64,000 bases of DNA, from positions 1-64,000 of the forward strand of contig JAHDEZ010000009.1 of NCBI GenBank assembly GCA_020628425.1. Reading direction: 5' to 3'. This DNA is from Hellea sp. (lineage in GTDB: Bacteria > Pseudomonadota > Alphaproteobacteria > Caulobacterales > Maricaulaceae). The notes beneath the pieces are model-generated. The model did no database searches, had not been told where the DNA came from, and worked only from the letters and a program-made list of their open reading frames with translations. The translations under genes were made by a program, and so were the position numbers. Positions 26,244 through 35,515 of this stretch are shown piece by piece (the first letter of the stretch is position 1; each line of letters starts with the position of its first letter).

Positions 26244-27125
26244 ATGTGGATATCGAACAATCTAATAGCTTTCAGCATAGCCTTTTGTACATTTTCTTGC
26301 GTATCGTGTGGCGCGCAAGAATTACCTGATGATTTTAATAATCAAAACGACGAACTAAAGCAGGGGCATTTCAACCAAGATATAGGCGAACCACAGAGTG
26401 TTGAAAGCACTGACCTGGGGGAACGAACCTCTATCAAGTTGATGAAAGTTGATAAGGACTTTTCGGAGCTTCCCGTAGATTGGACCACTTTTGGTCGTTC
26501 AGAAAACATGTATGTGCTGACTTATGCGATGGATATTAAGCTATGTTCGATTATTGGTAATGCTTTGAATGTTGAATATATACCAAACACATATTTCGAT
26601 GCCCAGCAATCTGTCGGTGGAGAACTCTACATAAAAAACCCGCTCTCGGTCAAATGGGTCAATCTTGGGAATAGCCCTAGTGGTATCACGCAATATACAT
26701 CTGCTGATATAGATCACGATGGTAAGCAAGAGCTTTTAGTACGGCGCTCTTATACGAGAAATAGATTGGTCCAAAGCATAAATAAATATGACGCAAAACA
26801 TGAAGAATTATTTTTATCCGCCAAATATCAATATCCAAAAGACGGCTTTATAGATCAACAGGTTTTACGCGCATTGGACTATCCGGAGTCTGTTGGAATG
26901 GTTAGGGATCAAAAGATTTTTCGTGAAGACGACGGAGTTTTAATTCAAACAAATTATGCCATGGGGCAAACAATGGACTTAGTCGAAGTAAATGGACTGG
27001 CCTATATTCTCACGGCCCCTAATGGTGATCGAATAGGTAAAGGGCGGTGGTGGCCAGTCAATATTCTTCAATATATGGGTGAAGACAGATTTGTTAATTT
27101 GTGTTCGTTCGCAAATCGTTTTTGA
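26244..27125 (+). CDS. Exported hypothetical protein with an FG-GAP-like motif
   Basis: 293 residues from the ATG at 26244, just after the SIMPL gene. An upstream in-frame start would overlap that gene and is unlikely. The signal peptide ends near FSCVSCGAQ, so it may be exported or lipidated. The segment TSADIDHDGKQELLVRRS resembles a calcium-binding FG-GAP/VCBS loop. The coding sequence is clearly more AT-rich than the SIMPL genes, perhaps a different origin. No family is assigned. Confidence 0.6.
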   Translation: MWISNNLIAFSIAFCTFSCVSCGAQELPDDFNNQNDELKQGHFNQDIGEPQSVESTDLGERTSIKLMKVDKDFSELPVDWTTFGRSENMYVLTYAMDIKLCSIIGNALNVEYIPNTYFDAQQSVGGELYIKNPLSVKWVNLGNSPSGITQYTSADIDHDGKQELLVRRSYTRNRLVQSINKYDAKHEELFLSAKYQYPKDGFIDQQVLRALDYPESVGMVRDQKIFREDDGVLIQTNYAMGQTMDLVEVNGLAYILTAPNGDRIGKGRWWPVNILQYMGEDRFVNLCSFANRF

Positions 27126-27151
27126 AGACATTCTGAATTGGTCAAAGAAAA

Positions 27152-27385
27152 CTACTCAGCCGCGTTTTTCAGGCTGTCTTCGTCGGGCTCATATTCTAGC
27201 AAATCTGCGGGCTGACAATCCAGTTCCCGACACAGAGCTTCCAAAGTTGAAAATCTGACGGCGCGGGCTTTACCGGTTTTGAGGATGGACAGGTTCGCCA
27301 GAGTAATGCCGACCTTATCCGCTAATTCAGTCAGGGACATGCGGCGCTCCAGGAGCATGCGGTCAAGATTAACACGTATAGCCAT
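27152..27385 (-). CDS. XRE-family HTH regulator
   Basis: 77 residues, nearly all one Cro/C1-type helix-turn-helix (MSLTELADKVGITLANLSILKTG) of the YozG-like short type. Its ATG overlaps the stop of the DUF2975 gene by one base (TAATG). Small regulators of this type are regularly paired with DUF2975 membrane proteins and are thought to be controlled by them. Confidence 0.85.
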   Translation of the reverse strand: MAIRVNLDRMLLERRMSLTELADKVGITLANLSILKTGKARAVRFSTLEALCRELDCQPADLLEYEPDEDSLKNAAE

Positions 27386-27912
27386 TAGACCGTCAGCTCC
27401 TGATCACGCTTTAGCTCGAGGCCAATGCGGAAGACTTCAGCCATAATGGCTATGAACAGGGCGAGGATCCACGGTTGTAATGGGATCTCAACATTTGAAA
27501 GTTCGCCTGCGCAGGCGCAATTACTTATATCCGGCTTGATGAACGTGGACAGGACCATGCGAAAAATTTCAGCCAATACAATGACGACCCAGGTAATGCG
27601 CAAACGGGACACATTTTCCATGACAAACGGATTGCCCTTGACTGTGGTCTTCACAATCGCTCTGACCACAAAGGCCACATATAAATAGGCACCGGCTAGA
27701 CCACCCAACATAAGAAAATCCCAAGTGCTGATTTGGCCCTTAAAACCCTCAAAAACGTCTGAGTCAGTTTGATTTAGAAATGCCGCTACCAGCATTAAAA
27801 TCAGAAAAAGCGTCAAAACGGCAATGATGGCGTTAATCAATAAATTGAGGATTTTGGCCGTTCGGAGGTATGATGGGGACGTGTTTATAGGACTATCCTT
27901 TTTGTCGTTCAA
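27385..27912 (-). CDS. DUF2975 family membrane protein
   Basis: 175 residues with four membrane helices, about residues 20-45, 67-87, 103-125 and 147-165. Between helices three and four lies an extracytoplasmic loop with an NCACAGEL cysteine pair. Length, topology and the overlapping downstream XRE regulator fit DUF2975. The function of the family is unknown; a membrane sensor for the regulator is inferred. Confidence 0.75.
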   Translation of the reverse strand: MNDKKDSPINTSPSYLRTAKILNLLINAIIAVLTLFLILMLVAAFLNQTDSDVFEGFKGQISTWDFLMLGGLAGAYLYVAFVVRAIVKTTVKGNPFVMENVSRLRITWVVIVLAEIFRMVLSTFIKPDISNCACAGELSNVEIPLQPWILALFIAIMAEVFRIGLELKRDQELTV

Positions 27913-27997
27913 AATTATCGATAAACAATAATACCCTGTTATGCAAGGCCTTTACCTTGACGTGAACTGCAATTATCGAGCCTGATAACGAAAGCTA

Positions 27998-28624
27998 ATG
28001 TCTTATACTATGAGCAAACTTACCAAAATTGTCGTCGCCTCTCATAATAAGGGCAAAGTGCGAGAAATACGGGATCTCATGACGCCTCTGGGGGTAGAGA
28101 CCATTAGCGCCGGAGAATTGAATCTGCCGGAGCCCGATGAAACGGAAACCACATTTGCGGGTAATGCGCGGCTCAAAGCGCTGGCCGCCGCCAAGGCGAG
28201 CGGCCTGCCGGCGCTCTCTGATGACAGTGGCCTGGCCGTGGACGCGCTGAATGGTGACCCGGGCATATACGCAGCCCGCTGGGCGGCTATCCCTGAATGC
28301 GAAGGCGGAGGCCGGGATTTTGATATGGCTATGTGGCGGGTTCACACGGAAATGGAACGGCGGGGCGGCCCGAAAACGGCACGCTTTATCTGTGCGCTCT
28401 GTTTGGCTTTTCCTGACGGTGAGACGGAAGTTTATGAAGGCAAGGTGGAAGGCGAGATCGTCTGGCCGCCGCGTGGTGATAAAGGCTTTGGTTACGACCC
28501 GGTGTTTCAAGCCCTCGGAGATAAATTGACATTTGCGGAAATTGAGCCAGAGGCGAAACATGCCAAAAGCCACCGGGCGGATGCTTTCGCCAAATTTTTA
28601 AAAGCCCGTTTCCCTGATGGCTGA
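27998..28624 (+). CDS. rdgB: XTP/dITP pyrophosphatase (RdgB/HAM1)
   Basis: 208 residues. It removes non-canonical purine nucleotides (ITP, XTP, dITP) from the pool. Family motifs are [11 protein letters not shown] near residue 13, [23 protein letters not shown] near 76 and GFGYDPVF near 163. The start could be residue 1 or 5. It overlaps hemW by 8 bases, the usual alphaproteobacterial order. Confidence 0.95.
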   Translation: MSYTMSKLTKIVVASHNKGKVREIRDLMTPLGVETISAGELNLPEPDETETTFAGNARLKALAAAKASGLPALSDDSGLAVDALNGDPGIYAARWAAIPECEGGGRDFDMAMWRVHTEMERRGGPKTARFICALCLAFPDGETEVYEGKVEGEIVWPPRGDKGFGYDPVFQALGDKLTFAEIEPEAKHAKSHRADAFAKFLKARFPDG

Positions 28625-29765
28625 GCCCACACCGCTTGCGGCTCCCACGCCATTGGCCGTCTATATCCACTGGCCTTATTGTTCGCGCATCTGCCCTTAT
28701 TGTGATTTCAACGTCTATAAGGGCGCAGAGAATGCGGATCTGGTCAAAGCGATTATTTCGGATCTGGAATACTGGCGGCAGGAGTCCGGGGCGCGCGAAC
28801 TCAATTCTATACATTTTGGCGGGGGCACTCCGTCTTTGATGCGCGGACAGGATGTGGGTCGACTTTTAGAAACCGTTGATAGCCTCTGGGGACTTCCTGC
28901 CAGTATTGAAATCGGGCTGGAAGCAAATCCTAATGATTTTAATCAGACCCGTTGGAGCGACTTCGCAGCAGCGGGTGTGAACCGTTTGTCTTTGGGGGTT
29001 CAATCCTTTGAAGATAGGGCTTTGCAATTTCTGGGGCGGGAGCATGATGGCAACACAGCCAGAAATGTCACGGAGCAAGCGCTCGACATTTTTCAGAATG
29101 TTTCGGTTGATCTGATTTACGGTTTATACGGGCATGACCTCAGCCGGGATACAGAGCGGGCCATTGCGACAGGTATTCAGCATATTTCCACCTATCAGCT
29201 GACCATTGAAGACGGCACAGCCTTTCACCGGGCCGAACAACGCGGCCAGATCAAAGCCGTCGACAGTGATAAAAGCGCTACTGAGTTTGAGGCTTTCCGG
29301 GACGCGCTCATGGCCGATGGGTTTGACCGGTATGAAATATCAAACTGGGCGCGTCCGGGTTTTGAGTCCTGTCACAATCTGGCCTATTGGCGGGGCTATG
29401 ATTATGTGGGTGTCGGGCCGGGCGCCCATGGTCGATTAACAGAGGACGGTCACCGTAAAGCCACAATCGCTCAGATGCGACCTGACGTCTATATTGCAGC
29501 GGTTGACCGCCTGGGTAGCGGCGTCGATCAGGTCGAAAATTTGTCCCCGGAAGACTGGGCGGCGGAATATGTCATGATGGGCTTGCGCACGCGCGAAGGT
29601 TTGTCACTGGAAAGGCTTGGGCGGATCGCCGATGCGCCACTTGATGGCTCCAGTTTGCAAATGCTGCTGGATGAAGGATTTCTGTCAAAGAGCGCGACAA
29701 GGCTGGCCGCGACCAATAAGGGTCGCGACGTACTTGATTACATTACCGGTAAGCTTTTGACTTAA
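28617..29765 (+). CDS. hemW: Heme chaperone HemW (radical SAM)
   Basis: 382 residues. The radical SAM iron-sulfur motif is CSRICPYC (Cx3Cx2C) near residue 22, followed by DFN. HemW-typical features are [15 protein letters not shown] and the C-terminal HemW domain. It lacks the extra N-terminal Cys that marks true HemN, so it is a heme-trafficking protein rather than coproporphyrinogen dehydrogenase. It overlaps rdgB by 8 bases and converges with the LpoA-like gene (4-base overlap). Confidence 0.93.
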   Translation: MAEPTPLAAPTPLAVYIHWPYCSRICPYCDFNVYKGAENADLVKAIISDLEYWRQESGARELNSIHFGGGTPSLMRGQDVGRLLETVDSLWGLPASIEIGLEANPNDFNQTRWSDFAAAGVNRLSLGVQSFEDRALQFLGREHDGNTARNVTEQALDIFQNVSVDLIYGLYGHDLSRDTERAIATGIQHISTYQLTIEDGTAFHRAEQRGQIKAVDSDKSATEFEAFRDALMADGFDRYEISNWARPGFESCHNLAYWRGYDYVGVGPGAHGRLTEDGHRKATIAQMRPDVYIAAVDRLGSGVDQVENLSPEDWAAEYVMMGLRTREGLSLERLGRIADAPLDGSSLQMLLDEGFLSKSATRLAATNKGRDVLDYITGKLLT

Positions 29766-31108
29766 GAGGGATCCGTTGACGGTGTCGGCGCGGATTCGAT
29801 GATCACAAAGCGGCCGTTCTGGATTTGATAAATGGCCAGACCCCGATTGGGCTTACCATCTGCATTCCACCGGATCATGCCATCGGCGCCGTAAAAGCCT
29901 CGCGGGTCTTCGGCGCGGTCACGGCGGGTTCTAACGGTTCCGTCTGCGACAACAGCGCCGATATTGACGGCGTCAAAAGCCAGTGACGCCAGACGGGACG
30001 GGTCCTCTCCATATTGACGGTCATAGAGGTCAAGAAAGCTCTGACGGGCCATTTTATCCGGCGCGGCGAAAATGCCGCCGTTCAGGGCCGGCTCGCGAAC
30101 CACTTCTTCTTTGTGCCATAAACTCGTACCCAGGAATTGGACCTTGTCCGGGTCAATATCGTAATAGGGCAGAAGTGGCGCCAAAGACCGCAAAGCTACA
30201 CCGCCCTCGGGCAGGATAATGGCCTCAAAATGTTGACGGTCCGTTGGAGCAGAATTTTTGTCATGAGTAATATAGGCTTCTGCCAGTTTTCGCGCCGGGT
30301 CCTGCATGACCGAAATATCATCGCCGTCATAGGACTCCTGACCATTCATGACGCCGCCATTGTCTCGAACGGCATCTTTATAGGCGCCAAGGACCCTGCG
30401 GCCATACTCACTTTGAGGACCCAGATAGGCATAGTTCATCGCACCGGTTGACGCCGCATAGTCGACAATGCGTTTGACCTCGGCCTCCGGCGGGAAGGAT
30501 AAAAGATAAGTCCCATTACCGGCAACTGTCTGGTCTGTTGAAAACGCGATCACGGGCACGTCTTTGCGACGGGCATTGCGCGCTGCGCCGGAAACGGAAC
30601 GGGACAGGACGGGCCCCAGGATAACATCAACGCCCGCATTCAGAGCTGCATCTGTTGCAGATGCCGCGCCGGATTCCGTGCCGCCCGTATCCAGAGCAAT
30701 CAGGACAATATCAGCTTCGTCGCGATTAAAGACTGCCAGTTCAGCAGCCCGCAGCATAGAAGAGGCTTCTTCGCGCAGACGGGACGAACTTGAGGAGAAA
30801 GGCAGTAAAATCGCCATACGCTTTAGATCCCGGCCTGACATATGTGGCGGCGTAATGCCGTCACGTCGAATAATCTCATTGATAACCGGATCGGATGTCT
30901 CAGGTTCAACGTCGACGGGGACCTCGACGACCTCTTCAGGTTCTTTGACAACCGGTTCCTGAGGCAGGTCTTTCACGGGTGGCGTCTGTGTCACAGGCGG
31001 GTTGATAGGACCTTGCGGTTGTGTCGTGGTCGCACAGGCTGAAACAGCCAGGACCGCGCCTGTCAGCAAAAGCCATTTTAACCGTTCTAATTTGCGAATG
31101 CCTGTCAT
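29762..31108 (-). CDS. LpoA-like penicillin-binding protein activator lipoprotein
   Basis: 448 residues; lipobox VSAC, then a Pro/Val/Glu-rich linker to about residue 75. The rest is a periplasmic-binding-protein fold (Peripla_BP_6 type): RMAILLPFSSSSSRLREEAS, DVILGPVLSRSVSGAA, IIDYAA-like and QFLGTSLW. Such lipoproteins upstream of rsmI are annotated as LpoA/LppC-like and thought to activate PBP1a, though only the C-terminal part of E. coli LpoA is present. AGGA precedes the ATG. Divergent from rsmI. Confidence 0.82.
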   Translation of the reverse strand: MTGIRKLERLKWLLLTGAVLAVSACATTTQPQGPINPPVTQTPPVKDLPQEPVVKEPEEVVEVPVDVEPETSDPVINEIIRRDGITPPHMSGRDLKRMAILLPFSSSSSRLREEASSMLRAAELAVFNRDEADIVLIALDTGGTESGAASATDAALNAGVDVILGPVLSRSVSGAARNARRKDVPVIAFSTDQTVAGNGTYLLSFPPEAEVKRIVDYAASTGAMNYAYLGPQSEYGRRVLGAYKDAVRDNGGVMNGQESYDGDDISVMQDPARKLAEAYITHDKNSAPTDRQHFEAIILPEGGVALRSLAPLLPYYDIDPDKVQFLGTSLWHKEEVVREPALNGGIFAAPDKMARQSFLDLYDRQYGEDPSRLASLAFDAVNIGAVVADGTVRTRRDRAEDPRGFYGADGMIRWNADGKPNRGLAIYQIQNGRFVIIESAPTPSTDPS

Positions 31109-31137
31109 ATAAGAAATCCTTGTTTGGCAGTCATATT

Positions 31138-32007
31138 ATGAATTCTTCGAATCCTATATTCCCGGATGCAAAGGTGCAATCCCAAACTACACCGGGACTT
31201 TATATCGTCGCAACGCCTATCGGTAATATGCGCGACATAACTTTGCGTGCGCTGGACTTATTGCAACTGGCTGATAAAGTCCTGGCAGAAGACACGCGTC
31301 AAACTCGAAAACTCCTCGATCATTATAATATCAAAGCCGATTTAACGGCCTATCATGACCATAATGTGGCAAAAATGCTGCCTCGGGTTATGGATTGGCT
31401 CGAGGAAGGTCACATCATTGTTCAGGTCAGCGATGCCGGCACGCCGCTTGTTTCTGATCCGGGCTACAAGCTGGTTCAAGCGGCCATTTCGGCCGGGCAT
31501 GATGTTGTCGCTGTGCCGGGCGCTTCAGCGCCTTTGGCCGCACTTGTGTCTGCGGGCCTGCCGTCCGACCGGTTTTTATTCGCAGGCTTTCTCCCCAACA
31601 AGTCAGCGGCGCGGCGTTCAACGCTAATCGAGCTCATGTCAATCAAGGCCACGCTTATTTTTTTTGAAAGCCCTAATCGGGTTACGGAAAGCCTCAAAAA
31701 TATGAAGGCCGTTATGGGGGAGCGGAACGCTGTCATCGCCCGGGAAATCACCAAAAAATATGAAGAGGTCAGGCGGGGTTCGCTCACAGAGCTGATAGAC
31801 AGCTGCGAACAGGACGCTCCGCGCGGCGAAATCGTCGTACTGGTTGGACCGCCCGCCGCCCCTAAGCTTTGGACGCCCGCCGAAGTGGATGCCGCGCTGA
31901 AGGAAAAGCTTCCAGAACTCGGTGCAAAGCGGGCCAGTGCCGAGGTCGCGGAACTATCAGGATGGGCCAAACGCAATGTCTATCAGAGAGCTATTCTGCT
32001 TTCATGA
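31138..32007 (+). CDS. rsmI: 16S rRNA (cytidine(1402)-2'-O)-methyltransferase
   Basis: 289 residues from the ATG at 31138; the open frame further upstream lies inside the divergent gene. Tetrapyrrole-methylase fold: GLYIVATPIGNMRDITLRAL, then EDTRQTRKLL, SDAGTPLVSDPGY and VPGASAPLAALVSAGLP. It 2'-O-methylates C1402 in the ribosomal P site. It is followed 10 bases later by yraN, a widely conserved pair. Confidence 0.95.
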   Translation: MNSSNPIFPDAKVQSQTTPGLYIVATPIGNMRDITLRALDLLQLADKVLAEDTRQTRKLLDHYNIKADLTAYHDHNVAKMLPRVMDWLEEGHIIVQVSDAGTPLVSDPGYKLVQAAISAGHDVVAVPGASAPLAALVSAGLPSDRFLFAGFLPNKSAARRSTLIELMSIKATLIFFESPNRVTESLKNMKAVMGERNAVIAREITKKYEEVRRGSLTELIDSCEQDAPRGEIVVLVGPPAAPKLWTPAEVDAALKEKLPELGAKRASAEVAELSGWAKRNVYQRAILLS

Positions 32008-32017
32008 GGGGCTTCCG

Positions 32018-32377
32018 ATGAGTTTGAAAGAGCGCCGCGCCCGCGAAAAAGCTGGTCGACGGGCCGAGTTTCTGGCGGCGTTATTCCTGCGGTTAAAAGG
32101 ATATCGCATCCTCGAGACACGGTTTAAGACAAAACAAGGGGAAATCGATCTGATAGCAGCCAAAAAAGATCTGTTGATTTTTGTCGAAGTCAAAGCGCGC
32201 CGGGATTTGATGACAGCGCGGGAATCCGTCAGCTATCAATCACAGCAACGCATCAAGAAAGCCTCGCACTTATTTATAGCTCGACGCAAGGTCTTCCAGT
32301 CCATGGGTGTACGATTTGATGCTGTCTTTTTGATTGGGCGATGGAAGCTGGTCCATGAACCGGCTTTTTTTGAGTAA
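32018..32377 (+). CDS. yraN: YraN/UPF0102 family putative endonuclease-like protein
   Basis: 119 residues from the ATG at 32018, set by GAGGGG upstream. UPF0102 features are AEFLAALFLRLKGYRILETRFKT, GEIDLIA and FVEVKAR; the GEIDLI...VEVK pattern is a PD-(D/E)XK-like nuclease core. The role is uncertain; the family is often next to rsmI. No unusual features. Confidence 0.9.
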   Translation: MSLKERRAREKAGRRAEFLAALFLRLKGYRILETRFKTKQGEIDLIAAKKDLLIFVEVKARRDLMTARESVSYQSQQRIKKASHLFIARRKVFQSMGVRFDAVFLIGRWKLVHEPAFFE

Positions 32378-32436
32378 CGCAGTTGTGACAGCACATTGAA
32401 TTGAGAGATAAAGAAGTTTGCGCTAAAGCGGGGCCT

Positions 32437-33111
32437 ATGAAAACGAATTTGATAAAAGCTCTAACACTTACGATCTGTATGGCGCCGTCTGCTTTTGCCC
32501 CGTCTGCCATGGCGGGCGACACGCCGGCGACTGTTATTGAACTCTTCACGTCGCAAGGTTGCTCATCCTGTCCGCCTGCTAATGAATTTGTTGGCCAGCT
32601 CGCTGATGAAGAGAATACGCTGGTCCTATCCTATGGGGTAACCTATTGGGATTATCTGGGCTGGGAAGATACGTTTGGCGATCCCAGTTACACATTGCGT
32701 CAGAAAGAATATGACCGGGCCTTTGATATCGGCCATATCTACACGCCGCAAATTGTCCTCAACGGCGCGACCCATAATTCGCGGTTTACCGAAGATCAGG
32801 TGGAGGCACAAAGCCCCATCCCCGCCGATGACCTGCATGTTGATATCGTCAATAAGGACGGAAAACTGGATGTGACGTCGAATGCGGAACGTGTTTACAT
32901 CGTGACTTATACGCCGGGCTGGCAGGAAGTCGCCGTTAAACGCGGTGAGAATGGCGGCCGAACTCTGAAAGTTGCAAATGTGGTTGAAGGCCTGCAAATC
33001 ATTGAAAATTACGGTCCTACTGATATTGCCATCGAACCGGGACAGGCCTATGCGGCACTCGTGCATGACGACGCACACGCGATTGTGGCGGCCAGCGTCC
33101 TGAAGCCATAA
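32437..33111 (+). CDS. DUF1223 thioredoxin-like exported protein
   Basis: 224 residues from the ATG at 32437. It has a signal peptide (cleavage near AMA-GD) followed by VIELFTSQGCSSCPPANEF, the DUF1223 signature with CSSC in thioredoxin-like position. Then YGVTYWDYLGWEDTFGDP, also family-typical. Its periplasmic redox function is unknown. It stands alone. Confidence 0.85.
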   Translation: MKTNLIKALTLTICMAPSAFAPSAMAGDTPATVIELFTSQGCSSCPPANEFVGQLADEENTLVLSYGVTYWDYLGWEDTFGDPSYTLRQKEYDRAFDIGHIYTPQIVLNGATHNSRFTEDQVEAQSPIPADDLHVDIVNKDGKLDVTSNAERVYIVTYTPGWQEVAVKRGENGGRTLKVANVVEGLQIIENYGPTDIAIEPGQAYAALVHDDAHAIVAASVLKP

Positions 33112-33134
33112 ATTTCCGACCTATTCCAAAAGAA

Positions 33135-33175
33135 AAACCCTGCCAGCAACGGGGCAACGCGTACTGACAGGGTTT
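33135..33175. terminator. Bidirectional hairpin between convergent genes
   Basis: 12-bp arms AAACCCTGCCAG (33135-33146) and CTGACAGGGTTT (33164-33175) have one mismatch. On the minus strand the stem is followed by a T-rich run (TTTTTCTTTT), so it suits termination of the propeller gene; for the plus strand the T-run is weak. The gap 33112-33379 holds no gene that I can see. Confidence 0.6.
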
Positions 33176-33379
33176 CCTGGTTAAGGTTGAGTGAGAACCC
33201 TGAACCAAATAGATTTGCAATGTTCAATGCGAATTCTTCCCTTGGGTCGGAATAACACCACTGCAAGGACGGACTATAAAAAATTACCGTTATCAGGAAG
33301 CGCGGATTACGCCTAATTTTTGATATTTCACGCCAAAAACATATAAAATAACCGCAAGTTTGGCCATAAACAGCCAAAT

Positions 33380-35515
33380 TCAGGACGTTACCTTGAAAGT
33401 TAAGATGTTTTTCGCGGGTCCCGAACCTGCAAGTGCAGACTGCAAGATAATCTTCAAACTGTATTCTCCTGGGGGTAAAGACGTATAACGAATGGGGCCG
33501 ATTTTCGAAAACTCTGACCAGTCGCTATCAAATCCTTCCAGGCGATATTGCATGCGACACTCGTCAAGAAACCATTCGGTGGCCAGATGGACTTCAAGAT
33601 GCCAGTTTCCGACGGGAACGACAGCAATGCCGTCATCAATAACAGGCTCTACGCCTCGCCAGCTTGCCGCTCCCAAAGTCGCGATAGGTGCGTCGTTTCT
33701 GAAGAGCAGATTTTTGAGTTGAACTGTTCTCAGGCCCGAACCAAGGCCACATAATAAAGTTGAGCTGTCAATGACGGCCAAAGATCGGCTTGTCGTAAAT
33801 TCCCAGGGCAAATCTTCGAAAAGCCCGGAAATCTGTCTTTGCAGCTTACCGCTCTCGTCGTCGTAAATTTTCAATCCGGAAGAGGTTCCTGCCACCAGAT
33901 TTCCTTTGCTGAGCCAATGGATGGACCAGGCTACTACCGGATCATCTGAGTTTAGGATAGTTGTGCATTCACCGTCCGCGTCTTCACGTGTGATCTTATT
34001 ATTATGCGCGTAGTAAAGTCGTCCCTGATCGTCATGAGTAATTGCATAGACGTTGCTCGAGGGAGACATGCCGTCGACTCTGTGAGGGGTCACGTTGTGT
34101 CCATCAAAACGAAATACGCCCCGCCCCAATGTGGCGATCCATAAATTGTCATTTGGGCCAATATGCAGGGAATAAACATAGCCAATGCTTTCCCCGTCTG
34201 GGTCATATATCTCGTCAACACCCTCAGCGCCTATGCGGGCGAGGCCGCGAATTGAGGATATATAAATTTGACCTTTATATTCAATGAGAGTCCGGCACGG
34301 CGCCCGGATCACAGGGCAATCATCATGACGATATTGCATGGTCAAATGCGGGTGTGGCGTCAGGTAAAGACCTTTGTCTGTGGCCGCCCAAATCTTGCCA
34401 GAACGGTCTCGAAGCACGTCCCAGACTTCCATATTTTTGAGTATGACGGTGCCATTTTGCAAGACCAGGCCTTTTGAGCCACCGGTCAAACGGCCCGAAT
34501 TATCCACATGAATGGACATCACCTGTCCAACTTCTGTTGGGAAGTCATCAACAAATGTATGTCGAAAGCTACTGAGCTTCAGTAGTCCCCGTCCCGAACT
34601 GCTCAGCCAGATATTGTCAAAACGATCATTGAGAATATGTTTGATCTTGGCGTCCTGCAGAACGGGTTTCCTAGACGTGATTTCCAGATTTTCAAAATTG
34701 AAAGAGACCAAGCGCTCTCCATAGGAGATCCAAAGCTTATGATTGTCCCACAAAAGCGCGTCGACCGGGGCGGATAAGGCCCGGTTCACTAATACATCGC
34801 CGCTTTGTTTCAAAAAGGCCACACCCTGTGTCCCGCCGATAAACAGGCCACTGTCGGGCCCGGATGCCAGTGCGATGGGCTTCCCTATAATTTCAGCAAG
34901 GTCGTCAAAATGCGTGAAAGCGCCATTTGGACTTATTCGAATAAGCCCGGAGGCAGAGCCGATTATCCAGATATTTCCGCCATAATCGGTCTGGGCCCGT
35001 TGGATTGTGTCATCTTTGAGATTTGGATTTGAGGTTTGAGTCAAACCGGTTGCGCCGTCCCATTCAAATAATCCCAAAGAACTCCCGACAAAGACATGAT
35101 GTGCCGTTAAAGCCAGGCAATTCACTGTACCGACAGGGTTTTCCCAGTGGGAAACAGGTGTTCCTGATGTAATATCCAGGACTTCGACGCCTCGGTCCGT
35201 TCCAATCCAAAGCCGTTTGCTTTCTGGATGTAGGGCAAGGGTTCTTAGACCATGAGAGGCAAGACCCTGTTTTTGCCCATAGACCTTAAACTGCACACCG
35301 TCATATCGAATGAGTCCAATAGGTGCCGCAGCCCAGAGAAATCCGTTCTGGTCAATGACGCAGGCATGGACCTGAAGTGAATTCAGACCTCTGCGATGGT
35401 CGAATTTCTCTATGGATGCTTTGACAGATCGGTTGCGCGTATCTGTTACAGCGACCGTGTTTAAATTGGGATGAATTTGTAAATGCGAGGAAGAAAACGT
35501 CACGCCAAATTCCAT
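33380..35515 (-). CDS. Two-component-regulator-type beta-propeller protein
   Basis: 711 residues. It is made of repeated Reg_prop units (FLWAAAPIGLIRYDG, RLWIGTDRGVEVLDI, KIWAATDKGLYLT, NLWIATLGRGVFRFDG), expected to form two seven-bladed propellers. A C-terminal Y_Y_Y domain follows (MQYRLEGFDSDWSEFS...YTSLPPGEYSL). In most proteins of this kind a signal peptide precedes and a histidine kinase follows. Here neither is present and no membrane segment is seen. The first residues overlap the 3' end of the AraC gene by 16 bases and carry FGVTFSSS, which looks like the missing end of that AraC domain. Confidence 0.8.
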   Translation of the reverse strand: MEFGVTFSSSHLQIHPNLNTVAVTDTRNRSVKASIEKFDHRRGLNSLQVHACVIDQNGFLWAAAPIGLIRYDGVQFKVYGQKQGLASHGLRTLALHPESKRLWIGTDRGVEVLDITSGTPVSHWENPVGTVNCLALTAHHVFVGSSLGLFEWDGATGLTQTSNPNLKDDTIQRAQTDYGGNIWIIGSASGLIRISPNGAFTHFDDLAEIIGKPIALASGPDSGLFIGGTQGVAFLKQSGDVLVNRALSAPVDALLWDNHKLWISYGERLVSFNFENLEITSRKPVLQDAKIKHILNDRFDNIWLSSSGRGLLKLSSFRHTFVDDFPTEVGQVMSIHVDNSGRLTGGSKGLVLQNGTVILKNMEVWDVLRDRSGKIWAATDKGLYLTPHPHLTMQYRHDDCPVIRAPCRTLIEYKGQIYISSIRGLARIGAEGVDEIYDPDGESIGYVYSLHIGPNDNLWIATLGRGVFRFDGHNVTPHRVDGMSPSSNVYAITHDDQGRLYYAHNNKITREDADGECTTILNSDDPVVAWSIHWLSKGNLVAGTSSGLKIYDDESGKLQRQISGLFEDLPWEFTTSRSLAVIDSSTLLCGLGSGLRTVQLKNLLFRNDAPIATLGAASWRGVEPVIDDGIAVVPVGNWHLEVHLATEWFLDECRMQYRLEGFDSDWSEFSKIGPIRYTSLPPGEYSLKIILQSALAGSGPAKNILTFKVTS

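Noticed and set aside
28617-29765. hemN (oxygen-independent coproporphyrinogen oxidase)
   Set aside because: The sequence lacks the extra N-terminal Cys and length of HemN; it matches HemW.
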